54,343 nucleotides of DNA from Gemmatimonadetes bacterium bin94. GTDB lineage: Bacteria > Gemmatimonadota > Gemmatimonadetes > Longimicrobiales > Gaopeijiaceae. The notes below the pieces were generated by a model. It was given only the letters and a program-made list of their open reading frames with translations. It did no database searches and was not told the DNA's origin. The translations under genes and the position numbers were made by a program. The stretch is taken from contig MPNE01000028.1 of the NCBI GenBank assembly GCA_002238865.1, positions 1 through 54,343 of the forward strand, given 5' to 3'. Every line of letters starts with the position of its first letter. Position 1 is the stretch's first letter. Positions 17,522 through 24,226 of this stretch are shown here, in pieces.

Positions 17522-18750
17522 TCGGAATCTCCTGGGTCGCGAATCAACAGTCGGCCAACCACATAGCGGACGTCAAAGGAGTCGTATCGGGTGCCCCACA
17601 CATGGGAATCGGTAGCATCATGAGGCAGAAAAGTGGTCGGCAACAGGATTCGCCGCACGGGAGAGTTGTCCGGTGCACCGACCCGCACCGCATACCATAC
17701 GTGCAGCGAATCAGCGCCCGCGTCTTCGTAAGTCCTCATCCAGATCTCGCCGTTGGACAGCACAGCCGGGTCTTGGACAGGCGGATAGTGTTCCGGCACG
17801 TACAGAGCCTCTCGGACCGCGCTCCTCGCGTCCGCCAGCAACAGATTCGATCTCCTGTTCGCGATGGTCGTTGCGGTGTTCTCGACGATTTCCTCCACCT
17901 GTCTCGCCGGCAGAGCAATGGGTGGGAAGCGCAAGCTCCGGGACCAAACTGTATCGCCGTCCGCTGACAACTCCGTCAGATCGACCACCCCTGGGCCTAG
18001 ACCTCTCCGTCGGGTGACTATGACCGTTTTCGACCACGGACTATAGCTCGCCACGTCCGTGTCCCGGTACGGTTGAAGCGAGAACGACGTCAAGCCAGGA
18101 TCCTCCTCATCCTTGCCGGTCGCAAGGATCTCGTTTCGAGTATCGAGCACCGTCAAGGTATCGACGGTCCAATCGCCGTCTCGTTCTCTTAGTCGGACGA
18201 CGGGCAACTCCACGACCGGATCGTCGCCCCACCATCCGGACTGGTAATCCGGTGAAACCCTCGGATAGGCCAGGAAGCTGCCGTCGTCAAGTAGCGATGC
18301 GGGGCGAAACCGAAATCCGCGATGGCTCACCGAAAGAGGTACGGACACCGTGCGGACGTGTAGTCCATCGCGCGAGAACACGACGAAGCGATCCCGGTCC
18401 CGCACCCGGAATCCTTCAGGTGTGACCTGGACTTCATCTGGACCTCGAAACTCTCCCGGTCCTTGTCCTTCACCTCCGACCGAATACAGAGGCGATCCGT
18501 CGGGTGTCCAGACGGTCACTCGGAAGTCGCTGGGGTCGACCACGTAGATCCGGGTCCCGTCATCCCCCAAACTGACATCGGAAACCCTGGTGAACGCGGC
18601 ATCTGCTGCGTGCAAGCTGCCGATCTCATACTTCGGCACCGTGGTCCAGGTATCGGCAGCGTCAGGGGATCCCGGTGGTGAATCGGCACCACAGCCGAAC
18701 ACTGCGACTAACGCCGACGCTATGACCCACCACCGGATCCTGGATGTCAC
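17518..18750 (-). CDS. Six-bladed beta-propeller lipoprotein in the ECF-controlled unit
   Basis: From the GTG at 18750 the protein starts MTSRIRWWVIASALVAVFGC, a proper lipoprotein signal; the longer frame upstream overlaps the Cys-rich gene and has no signal at its start. Blades include FTRVSDVSLGDDGTRIYVVDP and the signature GGEGQGPGEFRGPDEV. It begins four bases after the stop of the Cys-rich secreted protein gene and overlaps the next propeller gene, so the three genes form one operon. The linkage suggests that the propeller works with the Cys-rich protein, for instance in its recognition or export, but no biochemical role is known. Confidence 0.8.
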   Translation of the reverse strand: MTSRIRWWVIASALVAVFGCGADSPPGSPDAADTWTTVPKYEIGSLHAADAAFTRVSDVSLGDDGTRIYVVDPSDFRVTVWTPDGSPLYSVGGEGQGPGEFRGPDEVQVTPEGFRVRDRDRFVVFSRDGLHVRTVSVPLSVSHRGFRFRPASLLDDGSFLAYPRVSPDYQSGWWGDDPVVELPVVRLRERDGDWTVDTLTVLDTRNEILATGKDEEDPGLTSFSLQPYRDTDVASYSPWSKTVIVTRRRGLGPGVVDLTELSADGDTVWSRSLRFPPIALPARQVEEIVENTATTIANRRSNLLLADARSAVREALYVPEHYPPVQDPAVLSNGEIWMRTYEDAGADSLHVWYAVRVGAPDNSPVRRILLPTTFLPHDATDSHVWGTRYDSFDVRYVVGRLLIRDPGDSE

Positions 18751-18754
18751 TTCT

Positions 18755-19198
18755 TCAGCCCCGACTAGCCAGCCCGGACACCTCAGTGGGGGGTCCTTGA
18801 GCCACGACAACCCCGACCAAAGAGCCATCGCACTTCTTTCGCACGAAAAGCCGGTTCCCTTGTGTTCCCACGAAGTAAGGCGTGTCGGCGGGCAGCTTTC
18901 CACTACTTGCAACTAACGCGAGGGCTTCCTGAGTCGCGGCTTCTTCCTCCGCCGGCGCGAGCGCAGATCTTCCGCAGAGCTGGGAATCCGCAGCCGGCAG
19001 ACAGATGCCCTGACCTATGACGGGACCTGCGCCAACCCAGCACGTGGAGAAACCGAATTTACCCGCGTCCTGATGGGCGCACAGGTCAGTGTCGAGGTCG
19101 CACGTGTAGCATTGCGCCATGGCGGGGGTTGCGCCAAGAGCGATTCCCACGAAGGGAAGTGCGATCATCGCCATTGCACCAGCGAACTTCTTGATCAT
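18755..19198 (-). CDS. Cys-rich secreted protein of unknown function
   Basis: The ATG at 19198 follows GGAG and gives a textbook signal peptide (MIKKFAGAMAMIALPFVGIALGATPAMA). The mature protein, about 120 residues, opens with CYTCDLDTDLC and has six cysteines in its first 47 residues, then a charged, alanine- and glutamate-rich stretch and a C-terminal domain with a single cysteine (VRKKCDGSLVG). The cysteine cluster suggests disulfides or a metal site after export. I do not recognise the family. It is the first gene of the unit running to 16307 and lies about 75 bases downstream of promoter A. Confidence 0.75.
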   Translation of the reverse strand: MIKKFAGAMAMIALPFVGIALGATPAMAQCYTCDLDTDLCAHQDAGKFGFSTCWVGAGPVIGQGICLPAADSQLCGRSALAPAEEEAATQEALALVASSGKLPADTPYFVGTQGNRLFVRKKCDGSLVGVVVAQGPPTEVSGLASRG

Positions 19199-19273
19199 GT
19201 GTCTGTCTCCATACTTTTTGGGGCCGAGGGCCCCCTCAGGTTGACAAGTGGTGACTTTCGCCACTCCATATAC

Positions 19274-19302
19274 TTGACAGTTCTCACAGCCGAATTGTGC
19301 AA
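19274..19302 (-). promoter_or_regulatory. Predicted ECF promoter A (TTGCAC-N17-TGTCAA)
   Basis: Read on the minus strand, TTGCAC at 19302-19297 and TGTCAA at 19279-19274 are separated by 17 bases. Bases inside the spacer also match promoters B and C, notably GAAC directly before TGTCAA and TTC after TTGCACA. It points to the Cys-rich protein gene, whose start is about 75 bases downstream. The -10/-35 assignment is inferred from the conservation among three sites. Confidence 0.7.
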
Positions 19303-19333
19303 TCCGTTGCGGCCGGCTCCAGATCGCAGCATA

Positions 19334-19945
19334 TCAGGTCGTCCCCCGGCTGAGCGCTTGAGCAACCTCGGGAAGGCCGTTGCCATGGCCATCGGTCACG
19401 ACCCGGCCCTGCTGATCCAACGCGATTACCCAAGGTGTCCGTTTAGTGAGGTCGTTGCCACCAACCTGCCCTGCATGACCCTCCACTGACACGACCTCAA
19501 TGGGCCAATGGTGCTCGTTCGCAAAAGCAATCGCGTCGGCGAGGGGTCCCGGCGAAATCGCCAGAATGCGATATCTGTCAGACTCTCTGCCAGCAAGCCA
19601 GGACGACCAGGCTGGCGCAACCCGACGCGTGTGGGCGCAGTCGGGATCGAAGACGAGCAGCAGGGTGGCCCGGCCCGCCCCCAGGTTGGCTTCGGTCCCG
19701 TCGACATACCTTGCGGTCATGGACGACAGGTCGTAGCCGACCGAAATCAGTGGAACTTGCGAGTCGGCATCGAGCTTCGGGGCGCCGAGGACCACTGCCT
19801 GGGCAATCGCCGATACGGCCAACACCGCTACGACTGCGCCGTTCCGCCACGCTCGCCCACACACGAACCCTCGGTCCACTGTGCGCGTCACGAGGGAATT
19901 CCGATCTCGTTCCAGGTCATGTTGATTCACATCCGTTGAATTCAT
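19334..19945 (-). CDS. Membrane-anchored thioredoxin-like (TlpA/redoxin-type) protein
   Basis: A single N-terminal membrane segment (about residues 36-54) precedes an extracytoplasmic domain with ANLGAGRATLLLVFDPDCAHTRRVAPAW, the beta-strand and active-site helix of the thioredoxin fold, and later KRTPWVIALDQQGRV with the conserved cis-proline region. The active-site motif is CAHT, not CxxC, so it keeps only the first cysteine (about residue 103), which would suit a peroxiredoxin-like, thiol-isomerase or non-resolving thiol reaction. A TTG at 19975 is an alternative start that overlaps the stop of the small gene upstream. The pairing with Cys-rich exported proteins suggests a role in handling their thiols. 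Confidence 0.75.
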   Translation of the reverse strand: MNSTDVNQHDLERDRNSLVTRTVDRGFVCGRAWRNGAVVAVLAVSAIAQAVVLGAPKLDADSQVPLISVGYDLSSMTARYVDGTEANLGAGRATLLLVFDPDCAHTRRVAPAWSSWLAGRESDRYRILAISPGPLADAIAFANEHHWPIEVVSVEGHAGQVGGNDLTKRTPWVIALDQQGRVVTDGHGNGLPEVAQALSRGTT

Positions 19946-19971
19946 GAGTGAGTGATGCACGCCCCCACACC

Positions 19972-20178
19972 TCAAGGGCGACCGCGAGGCGTTCCTCGGA
20001 TCAGTTGCCGGACCTCGTCCCTGAGTGCGCGAAGCTCGTCGGGCGGGTCATCGTGACCATCGGCGATGAGCAGATCCAGTATCTCGCTGAAGCGATACAC
20101 CAGTACTTCGACGCGCCGCAGCCTTTGCGTCAGGGTCAGTCGCACTTCCGGAATGTCGCCGGCGGCTCTGTCGGCCAT
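19972..20178 (-). CDS. Small hypothetical protein (68 aa)
   Basis: The product is charged and mostly helical (RLTLTQRLRRVEVLVYRFSEILDLLIADGHDDPPDELRALRDEV, shown in part), without a signal peptide or membrane segment. I do not recognise the family. It is the first gene downstream of promoter B, with about 65 bases between them, and is directly followed by the redoxin gene, which supports it as a real gene. Confidence 0.55.
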   Translation of the reverse strand: MADRAAGDIPEVRLTLTQRLRRVEVLVYRFSEILDLLIADGHDDPPDELRALRDEVRQLIRGTPRGRP

Positions 20179-20242
20179 GACGTGTCAACTCCAAATGATC
20201 CATGTCGAACCCCGCATGTCGAGTACTGAGGTCCGTACTTAA

Positions 20243-20271
20243 TTGACAGTTCCCGGGACGGAAATGTGCAA
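20243..20271 (-). promoter_or_regulatory. Predicted ECF promoter B (TTGCAC-N17-TGTCAA)
   Basis: On the minus strand TTGCAC (20271-20266) and TGTCAA (20248-20243) are spaced by 17 bases, followed by TTAAGTA. The flanks GCAACGCA before TTGCAC and GGGAAC before TGTCAA match promoter A. It points to the small protein and redoxin unit. Confidence 0.7.
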
Positions 20272-20375
20272 TGCGTTGCCCCCCGGCCCCGGGTCGGAGC
20301 GGGGCTCGTGACGGACGTCTGGACGGTTTCGCACCGCTTTCGGGAGTTCGGTCAGCGTCTGCTCAGGGACGCAGA

Positions 20376-20404
20376 TTGCACATTTCTCCTCTGAGAACTG
20401 TCAA
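20376..20404 (+). promoter_or_regulatory. Predicted ECF promoter C (TTGCAC-N17-TGTCAA)
   Basis: On the plus strand TTGCAC (20376-20381) and TGTCAA (20399-20404) are 17 bases apart, followed by TTAAC. It shares ATTTC and GAGAAC spacer bases with the other two. It drives the unit of Cys-rich peptide, membrane protein, sigma factor and anti-sigma factor, so the sigma factor would control its own synthesis. Promoters B and C are divergent, about 105 bases apart. Confidence 0.7.
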
Positions 20405-20457
20405 TTAACAGGCCAGTCAGTTTCCCCTCCACGACACGGGGACCGTTCAGTCCCTCA

Positions 20458-20676
20458 ATGGGAGAACGAAGAAAGTTGCGAAAGACCAAGGTGGTTCTTA
20501 TCCTGCTCAACCTCGTCCTGGCAGTGGCTCTGGCAACGCGGGCGAGCGCAGCACGTTCGGCCCGGGGCTGGGCTTCCTGCTGCCGGGGCGATGGCCCTGA
20601 AGCGTACTGCTGTCACAAATGCTGCTGGTGGCCGCCATCTTGCGACACCAACAGCGACTGCGGTGACGCAGAATAG
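20458..20676 (+). CDS. Cys-rich secreted peptide precursor
   Basis: The 72-residue precursor has a basic n-region (GERRKLRKTK), a hydrophobic core (VVLILLNLVLAVALATRASA) with an AxA site, and a mature peptide of about 40 residues with eight cysteines, three of them pairs of adjacent cysteines (SCCRGDG, YCCHKCCWWPP), and two close to the acidic C-terminus. Such spacing suggests four disulfides or a thiolate metal site. The ATG lacks a Shine-Dalgarno sequence; an in-frame TTG at 20476 behind GGGAG is an alternative that leaves the signal peptide intact. A short hairpin (AGAGC-N6-GCTCT, 20675-20690) follows and may tune expression of the genes downstream. I know of no named family with this pattern. 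Confidence 0.7.
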   Translation: MGERRKLRKTKVVLILLNLVLAVALATRASAARSARGWASCCRGDGPEAYCCHKCCWWPPSCDTNSDCGDAE

Positions 20677-20712
20677 AGCCCCCAAGCTCTTCGGAGGAAC
20701 TCGACGGGAGCA

Positions 20713-21546
20713 ATGCCGAAAACTCTAACCGGATCCCGGGGTTGGATGGGTGCCGTCGGGAGGGCAATGCTCCCATGGTATCTCCTCTTCGTCGTCGGTA
20801 TGCTCCTGTTGGATTCCCGATGGCCTCCGCATGATGGGCCCGGCTTCTTCACGCGGTTGTTTTGGCGTGTCACCGAAGACACCGCGCTCGTGCTTCCGTT
20901 CCTTCTTTTCGGGGCTGGCGTGGCGTTGGGCAGCATGCAGTGGCACACCCGTCGCCTCATGCACGTCGCTCTCGGCGTCGGTATCTCGGTCAGTGCGGTT
21001 GCCTACGGTCTGGACGCTTGGGCCGAGCCGGTAGTCCACGATCAGGTACTGGCCAGCCTGGAACCCGAAGTCGTGGATTTGCGTCGGTTCGGGCCGCGCA
21101 CCCCCGTCGGAGTCCTTGAGAATCTTCGCTTCGTGGAGGCAAATCCTCCCGCGGAATACACCTTGAATGTCAGCGCTCCGGACCGATTCCCCCCGAACGT
21201 GCTCCGTTGGGAGCTGCATGGCCCCCCAGCCATGGCCGTGTTCGGCCTCATCAACGTGCTTCTGGGTGTGCTGGCCGCAAGACTGACCGTCGATCTCAAC
21301 CGTCGGGCACAGCGGAACTCTCGACTGGCAATCGGCGTGATCGGTGGGATCGCGTTCTTCGGATGCCTCGTCGTTGCATCTCCCGTCGAACCGTTCCTGC
21401 GAGATGGAACCATGCGATCGGGGACTCTCGGCGCCTGGGGCCCGCTCGTCTTCCCGTTGGGGCAGGCGTTCGTCCTCATGCACCTGGTTCGCAGGCGGGG
21501 ACACCGCCGACCCGAGCCACAACCACCCACGTCCGTCCGGAGATGA
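20713..21546 (+). CDS. Polytopic membrane protein in the ECF operon
   Basis: The 277-residue product has about three membrane segments before residue 100 (PWYLLFVVGMLLL, ALVLPFLLFGAGVALG, MHVALGVGISVSAVAYG), an exported domain of about 70 residues, and three more segments at the C-terminus (AVFGLINVLLGVLAA, IGVIGGIAFFGCLVV, PLVFPLGQAFVLMHL). The 3+domain+3 topology recalls LptF/LptG-type transporters, but I see no sequence match strong enough to claim it. GGGAGCA lies just before the ATG. Sitting between the Cys-rich peptide and the sigma factor, it may export, sense or protect against that peptide; this is inference. Confidence 0.7.
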   Translation: MPKTLTGSRGWMGAVGRAMLPWYLLFVVGMLLLDSRWPPHDGPGFFTRLFWRVTEDTALVLPFLLFGAGVALGSMQWHTRRLMHVALGVGISVSAVAYGLDAWAEPVVHDQVLASLEPEVVDLRRFGPRTPVGVLENLRFVEANPPAEYTLNVSAPDRFPPNVLRWELHGPPAMAVFGLINVLLGVLAARLTVDLNRRAQRNSRLAIGVIGGIAFFGCLVVASPVEPFLRDGTMRSGTLGAWGPLVFPLGQAFVLMHLVRRRGHRRPEPQPPTSVRR

Positions 21547-21585
21547 CCGATGTGAGTCCGGCAATGGAAGTGTCGGCAGATTCCG

Positions 21586-22134
21586 ATGGGTGAATCGACC
21601 CGGCCCAACTTCGACAGTTTCCGGAAACTGCTGGAGCGTTTCGGGCCGCTCATAGAGAGTGTTGCCGCACAGTATGCCAGTGATGGCGATGACCTGGACG
21701 ATCTATACCAGGAGATCTGCATCCACGTCTGGAAGCGACTTCACCAGTTTGAAGGCCGCGGCGCGCTGGGCGGTTGGATTCAAAGGCTGGCGCACCGCTA
21801 CGCCAGAAACTGGTACAACGCACGCACCGGCCACGAGTCGCTACTGGAACGATACGCTGCGGAGACGCTTCCGATCGACCTTGCTGAATCCCTGACCGAC
21901 AACCCATCGAAACTCCTGGACTACAAGGAGTTCCTGGGAGGTTTGGGGCGCGCCTTCGCCAGCCTTCCGGAACGACAATCGGACGTGATGATCTTGATCC
22001 ACCTGGAGGAGCGTAGTATTGCGGAGGTGGCAGAGATCCTGAACTCGAGGGAAGTAACGATACGTTCCCATCATCGGCACGCCAGACAGAATCTTCGGAG
22101 GATGTTGGAAGATGGAAGAGATGACTTGCCCTGA
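21586..22134 (+). CDS. ECF-family RNA polymerase sigma factor
   Basis: The 182-residue protein has sigma region 2 (DLDDLYQEICIHVWKRL, then WIQRLAHRYARNWYN, about residues 35-80) and region 4 (FASLPERQSDVMILIHLEERSIAEVAEILNSREVTIRSHHRHAR, about 125-170, shown in part) and no region 1 or 3, as in extracytoplasmic-function factors. The anti-sigma gene overlaps its end by 23 bases. The start has a weak ribosome site; a 16-codon frame from 21543 links the previous stop to this start and may couple translation. The same promoter pattern precedes its own operon and two neighbouring ones, so these are its likely targets. Confidence 0.92.
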   Translation: MGESTRPNFDSFRKLLERFGPLIESVAAQYASDGDDLDDLYQEICIHVWKRLHQFEGRGALGGWIQRLAHRYARNWYNARTGHESLLERYAAETLPIDLAESLTDNPSKLLDYKEFLGGLGRAFASLPERQSDVMILIHLEERSIAEVAEILNSREVTIRSHHRHARQNLRRMLEDGRDDLP

Positions 22135-22564
22135 CCCGACGGCCCTTGACCGCACAGGCACACCGGATGCCGACCCGGCGCTGGTGGAGCACCTGAAGAC
22201 ATGCCCCTCGTGCTGGCTTGACTGGCAGATTCAGCATGGCCTGCGCCACGTCATGGACCCCCAGCTGGAGGTCCGGACCGACCTGAACGAACGGGTGATT
22301 GCCAGGATCGCCCTGAGAGCAGCACGGTTGGAGAAGACCTTGCGGTGGCGGGATCTTGCGATCTGCGCGGCGCTGGTCACGGCGGCGACGTGCGTCTTTG
22401 TTCTGGCAGCGGTCGATAGCACAACCCCGGTAATGTCGGTCTCAAAGGTGCTCTACACGATCGGGGCAGGCATCGCGGCCGCGCTGTACGTGAGACGAGA
22501 GGACAGAAACGAGCGCGCGTCGGCAGTAGGTGCGGCCGGAGCGTCTCTCGGGTCGCCCGCCTGA
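22112..22564 (+). CDS. Zinc-finger (ZAS-type) membrane anti-sigma factor
   Basis: Near the N-terminus EHLKTCPSC fits the HxxxCxxC zinc motif of ZAS anti-sigma domains (H27, C31, C34), with C6 as a possible further ligand. Two membrane segments follow (about residues 88-108 and 113-130) with a short loop between, and a short cytoplasmic tail ends the protein. The gene overlaps the sigma gene, the usual order for a cognate pair. Cys-based zinc ligation would allow release of the sigma factor by thiol oxidation, which fits the Cys-rich and redoxin targets, but envelope signals are equally possible. Confidence 0.85.
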   Translation: MEEMTCPDPTALDRTGTPDADPALVEHLKTCPSCWLDWQIQHGLRHVMDPQLEVRTDLNERVIARIALRAARLEKTLRWRDLAICAALVTAATCVFVLAAVDSTTPVMSVSKVLYTIGAGIAAALYVRREDRNERASAVGAAGASLGSPA

Positions 22565-22600
22565 GTCTCGCGAACGAGTACCGCTTCCTGTACAACAGCT

Positions 22601-22711
22601 ACGACCGGCGAGGGCGTGTGGCTCGGTGCCACTGACGACTACCAGGTCGAGTTGATCGACTGGACGGGCGAGACGATTCGCCAGGTGCGGGGGTTGGTGG
22701 AGGGGAGGTAG
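22601..22711 (+). pseudogene. Fragment of a six-bladed propeller gene
   Basis: The 36 codons before the stop at 22709-22711 read TGEGVWLGATDDYQVELIDWTGETIRQV..., which matches TGTGVWYGSADDYELEHVDFTGRVTRI in the protein at 24963-26354. No start codon, signal or other blades remain. A further short stretch in another frame just upstream may belong to it. It is an eroded paralogue left downstream of the anti-sigma gene. The 275 bases after it, up to the HU gene, are AT-richer around 22735-22780 with two TGTCAC direct repeats and likely hold the HU promoter. Confidence 0.65.
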
Positions 22712-22986
22712 GGGGCTTCGGCGACTCTGTCACCATATTGTCACGCTATATCATCGAAATATCGCGTATTCACTATATGTCGGTTGCGGCGCGTGCCCTG
22801 TTGGCCGATGATAGTGGGGTTGGTCGTGCTGGTGTGCCCAGGTCTGCAACTTCGATGCGTTTTCGGAAATCGTGGCAGATGATCGATCCGTTGTGGCTGA
22901 CACCGTCAAGCTGATGAATAACGAGGGGTGCGCACGTCAACGCCCCGATGCCAGGCCGAGTCGACACCACGGCCGAGGAGAAAAGG

Positions 22987-23292
22987 GTGACCAAGGCCGA
23001 CATCGTTGAGCGGGTCGTCAAAGCGATTGGCCCGGAAGTCGCCCAGGACGATTGCGGGCTGGTGATCGACGCCTTTCTCGCTGCTGTGCGCGACGCGCTC
23101 GCGAGGGGTGAGAGCATTCAACTCCGGAGATTCGGCACCTTTGAGGTGCGACGCCGCAGGGCGCGACCGGGCCGCAACCCCCGCACCGGAGAACCGGTTG
23201 CGATTCCCGCCCGAGATGTGCCGGTCTTCCGGCCCTCCAAACACTTTCGCAGACGCGTTGAGCGCGAGCACGGATCGTCCGTCACCGCTTAA
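22987..23292 (+). CDS. HU/IHF-family DNA-binding protein
   Basis: From the GTG at 22987 the protein reads MTKADIVERVVKAIG, the normal start of this family, followed by the dimer core and the DNA-binding arm (RRRRARPGRNPRTGEPVAIPARDVPVFRPSKHFRRRV). GAGGAG lies seven bases upstream. The length of 101 residues is normal. It bends or compacts DNA and may act at promoters or recombination sites. The open frame extends 13 codons further upstream, but that part does not match the family. Confidence 0.9.
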   Translation: MTKADIVERVVKAIGPEVAQDDCGLVIDAFLAAVRDALARGESIQLRRFGTFEVRRRRARPGRNPRTGEPVAIPARDVPVFRPSKHFRRRVEREHGSSVTA

Positions 23293-23348
23293 CCCATGGA
23301 GGGGGGTGCCAAGCCCGCGCCCGCTCTCGACGGCCGCGGTGTCGATCG

Positions 23349-23744
23349 TCAGGGTTGACCTTTCTCCTCCATGATCTGGATCAAGTTGCCGCACGAATCG
23401 TCGAAGACTGCGGTAATAACGCTCCCTAGGTCCGTTGGCGGCTGAACGAATCGCACACCTTTCGCCAGGAGACGCTCGTGCTCGGCTCCGGCATCGTCGA
23501 CCGCGAAGGAGGCACTGGGGATCCCGTCCGCCACAAGCGCCTCCCTGAACGGAGCGACTGCGGGGTGGCCATCCGGCTCCAGCAGCAGCTCCGTCCCCTC
23601 TGGAGCTTCCGCGGATACGACGGTGATCCAGGCGTGCTCTCCCAGAGGGATGTTGTGCTTCACACGGAAACCAAGGGTCTCTGTGTAGAAGCGAAGTGCC
23701 TTCTGTTGGTCGTCTACGAAGACACCGGTCAGGTTAATCCTCAT
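23349..23744 (-). CDS. VOC-family (glyoxalase-fold) protein
   Basis: The product has two beta-alpha-beta-beta-beta units of the vicinal oxygen chelate fold: RINLTGVFVDDQQKALRFYTETLGFRVKHNIPLG and, near the end, VRFVQPPTDLGSVITAVFDDSCGNLIQIMEE (both shown in part). The metal-ligand positions are only partly canonical, so the substrate cannot be assigned. AGGAGG precedes the ATG at 23744, which overlaps the stop of the ArsR-type gene. The pair arsR-VOC is a common unit in which the regulator controls the enzyme. Confidence 0.88.
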   Translation of the reverse strand: MRINLTGVFVDDQQKALRFYTETLGFRVKHNIPLGEHAWITVVSAEAPEGTELLLEPDGHPAVAPFREALVADGIPSASFAVDDAGAEHERLLAKGVRFVQPPTDLGSVITAVFDDSCGNLIQIMEEKGQP

Positions 23745-24052
23745 TTGCGGCTGTCCTCCTCTGTCTGGTTTGAAATGCTCTTGTCTGTCGAGATCGGCCA
23801 CCGCTCACCGATGGCCTTCAGCGGGGCGCCCACGAACCAGTGGAGCTTCGACCTCCCCACGCGCCTGGTGCGAATCAGCCCGGCGGCTTCCAGGACGTCC
23901 AGGTGTTGCGAGATCGCCTGCCGCGAGGAGTTGATGCCGTGCTTCATCGTGAGACGTGCGCAGAGTTCGAAGAGCGATTGACCTGACCGATCGACGAGCT
24001 CATCCAGGATGGCTCGCCTGGTTCGGTCAGCGATCGCGCGGTAAATGTCCAC
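23741..24052 (-). CDS. ArsR-family winged-helix repressor
   Basis: The 103-residue protein reads MDIYRAIADRTRRAILDEL, then SLFELCARLTMKHGINSSRQAISQHLDVLEAAGLIRTRRVGRSKLHWF (in part), which is the ArsR helix-turn-helix and wing. No arsenic-type CxC motif is present, so it belongs to the metal-independent branch often paired with VOC or SRPBCC proteins. It is upstream of the VOC gene with a four-base overlap. An inverted repeat at 24100-24115 is a candidate operator. Confidence 0.9.
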   Translation of the reverse strand: MDIYRAIADRTRRAILDELVDRSGQSLFELCARLTMKHGINSSRQAISQHLDVLEAAGLIRTRRVGRSKLHWFVGAPLKAIGERWPISTDKSISNQTEEDSRK

Positions 24053-24099
24053 ATGTTAGTCAAAGCAAGTGTTCGCCTAATGCCATGGCTTCATGATAT

Positions 24100-24115
24100 G
24101 CAAGCATGGGCTTGC
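24100..24115. promoter_or_regulatory. Candidate ArsR operator
   Basis: GCAAGC-ATGG-GCTTGC is an exact inverted repeat with 6-base arms, located about 50 bases upstream of the arsR-like gene and between it and the divergent gene at 24227. Position and symmetry fit an autorepressor site. Confidence 0.45.
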
Positions 24116-24226
24116 CTGTCAACAGTGACCGCGGTGTGCAACCCCGCAGCCACCACCGGTGTCTCAAACCGTGAGAGTCGAAATGCAAGCCCCACGCGCC
24201 GAATTCCGGTTCGCAAGGAGATTTCA

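Noticed and set aside
19274-20404. TTGACA read on the opposite strand of the three motif copies as housekeeping -35 boxes
   Set aside because: In that orientation the promoters would point away from the nearest gene starts and the -10 would be GTGCAA, which is poor; the other orientation fits all three genes.
20713-21546. LptF/LptG permease
   Set aside because: Only the topology is similar; the sequence lacks a convincing match and no partner permease is present.
24105-24140. TGTCAA near a TTGCAC-like sequence resembling the ECF promoter
   Set aside because: The two hexamers are in the wrong relative orientation and the spacing is not 17 bases.
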